In this document: positions 6,291 through 6,599 of the stretch, one piece after another
How positions within the stretch are numbered: the stretch's first letter is position 1
How the letters are laid out: each line of letters begins with the position of its first letter
Assembly: GCA_937934355.1 (NCBI GenBank)
Contig: CALGZY010000193.1
Coordinates: forward strand, 1-6,599
Direction of reading: 5' to 3'
DNA from: an uncultured Collinsella sp.
GTDB lineage: Bacteria > Actinomycetota > Coriobacteriia > Coriobacteriales > Coriobacteriaceae
DNA: 6,599 bases
The notes under the pieces: generated by a model
Seen by the model: the letters and a program-made list of their open reading frames with translations, nothing else
Told to the model about the DNA's origin: nothing
Databases searched by the model: none
Program-made: the position numbers and the translations under genes

Positions 6291-6599
6291 TGTGGAAAAC
6301 GAATATCTTTGATGTGATTCGCGAAGCTAGTGGATTGGGCATTCTTGTTGTTGCCGATGGTGTAGCTTTCGGGCTGGATATGGCTTATTTGGTTTTACTT
6401 CGCCGCTTTAGGTCGATAAAGCTGTTTTGCCCGAATCGTTCGATTAGCTTGTTCTTAAATCGGGCTTGTTTGCCGACTTCAAGGCGCAGCAGATGCTCTT
6501 AAATCCCGCTGAGTATATCGAATTCAGTGGGATTTAGTTGGGAGCGGTCCTTTACTGCGGAATTGATTGCCCGTTTCAAGGATTCGTATCTTGCCTACA
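6290..6599 (+). pseudogene. C-terminal fragment of an uncharacterised protein, with frameshifts and a nonsense codon (3' partial)
   Basis: The first part reads KTNIFDVIREA then ILVVADGVAFGLDM and IKLFCP in the frame that starts at 6290. Restoring one missing base at about 6433 continues it as ESFD, TAG (6445-6447), LVLKSGLFADFKAQQ, NPAEYIEF. A further shift near 6526-6529 (one extra base or two missing) continues it as FSWERSFTAELIARFKDSY to the right edge. The order aDgvAFG, PESF-W-LVLKSG, NP-YI, SWERxFT is one I recall from the C-terminal region of large uncharacterised bacterial proteins, sometimes annotated as ATPases, but I cannot name the family with confidence. In that pattern the TAG stands at a Trp codon (TGG to TAG). 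No start codon or ribosome site lies before it, so the 5' part of the gene is missing. It appears unrelated to the PLD-like remnant upstream. Confidence 0.6.
6499..6537 (+). repeat. 13-bp imperfect inverted repeat overlapping a frameshift site
   Basis: TAAATCCCGCTGA (6500-6512) pairs with TCAGTGGGATTTA (6524-6536) with one G-T and an 11-base loop, and a wobble adds one more pair at 6499/6537. The right arm covers the place (6526-6529) where the reading frame of the decayed gene shifts. Confidence 0.55.

Noticed and set aside
6203..6502. A 99-residue intact CDS
   Set aside because: Its first 29 codons span the hairpin and its tail is out of frame with the recognisable motifs, so it is a composite of junction and remnant.
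1..6599. tRNA, rRNA, CRISPR array, transposase or integrase
   Set aside because: No cloverleaf, regularly spaced repeats or characteristic motifs were seen on either strand.

Overview
The window looks like the edge of a bacterial cell-surface polysaccharide gene cluster. Three intact genes on the + strand are followed by a stretch of decayed genes. The organism cannot be fixed from sequence alone. Base composition is moderate (mid-40s % GC by eye), and the style of the GT2 and GT-C proteins would suit a Gram-positive gut bacterium, perhaps a Coriobacteriia actinobacterium. That is a weak guess.

Region 1 (1-1886) is the 3' part of a large polytopic membrane protein resembling GT-C (GT39-like) glycosyltransferases that use lipid-linked sugars. 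Its frame is open to the left edge, so the true start lies outside. Region 2 (1887-2182) is a 296-base gap with two hairpins, a possible promoter and a small palindrome. Region 3 (2186-5315) is a two-gene operon of family-2 glycosyltransferases only 10 bases apart. The first has an N-terminal catalytic GT-A domain, what looks like a second degenerate GT-A domain, and a coiled-coil plus basic amphipathic tail. The second is a compact single-domain enzyme with a variant motif set. Together these three genes would add sugars to a surface glycan: the GT2 enzymes at the inner face of the membrane, the GT-C protein at the outer face.

Region 4 (5417-6599) is a gene graveyard. Positions 5417-6172 read as one protein of about 251 codons ending in a phospholipase-D-like HKD domain, but it carries two in-frame TAA codons and two compensating frameshifts. 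Positions 6290-6599 are a fragment of a second, unrelated protein, which I reconstructed across a one-base deletion, a TAG at a probable tryptophan codon and a second frameshift. It runs off the right edge. A 23-bp near-perfect hairpin (6229-6290) lies exactly between the two remnants.

I found no tRNA, rRNA, CRISPR array, transposase or intact mobile element. The most noteworthy signals are the two reconstructed pseudogenes, the hairpin between them, the hidden second domain of the first GT2, and the unusually long inverted repeats, two of them inside coding sequence.
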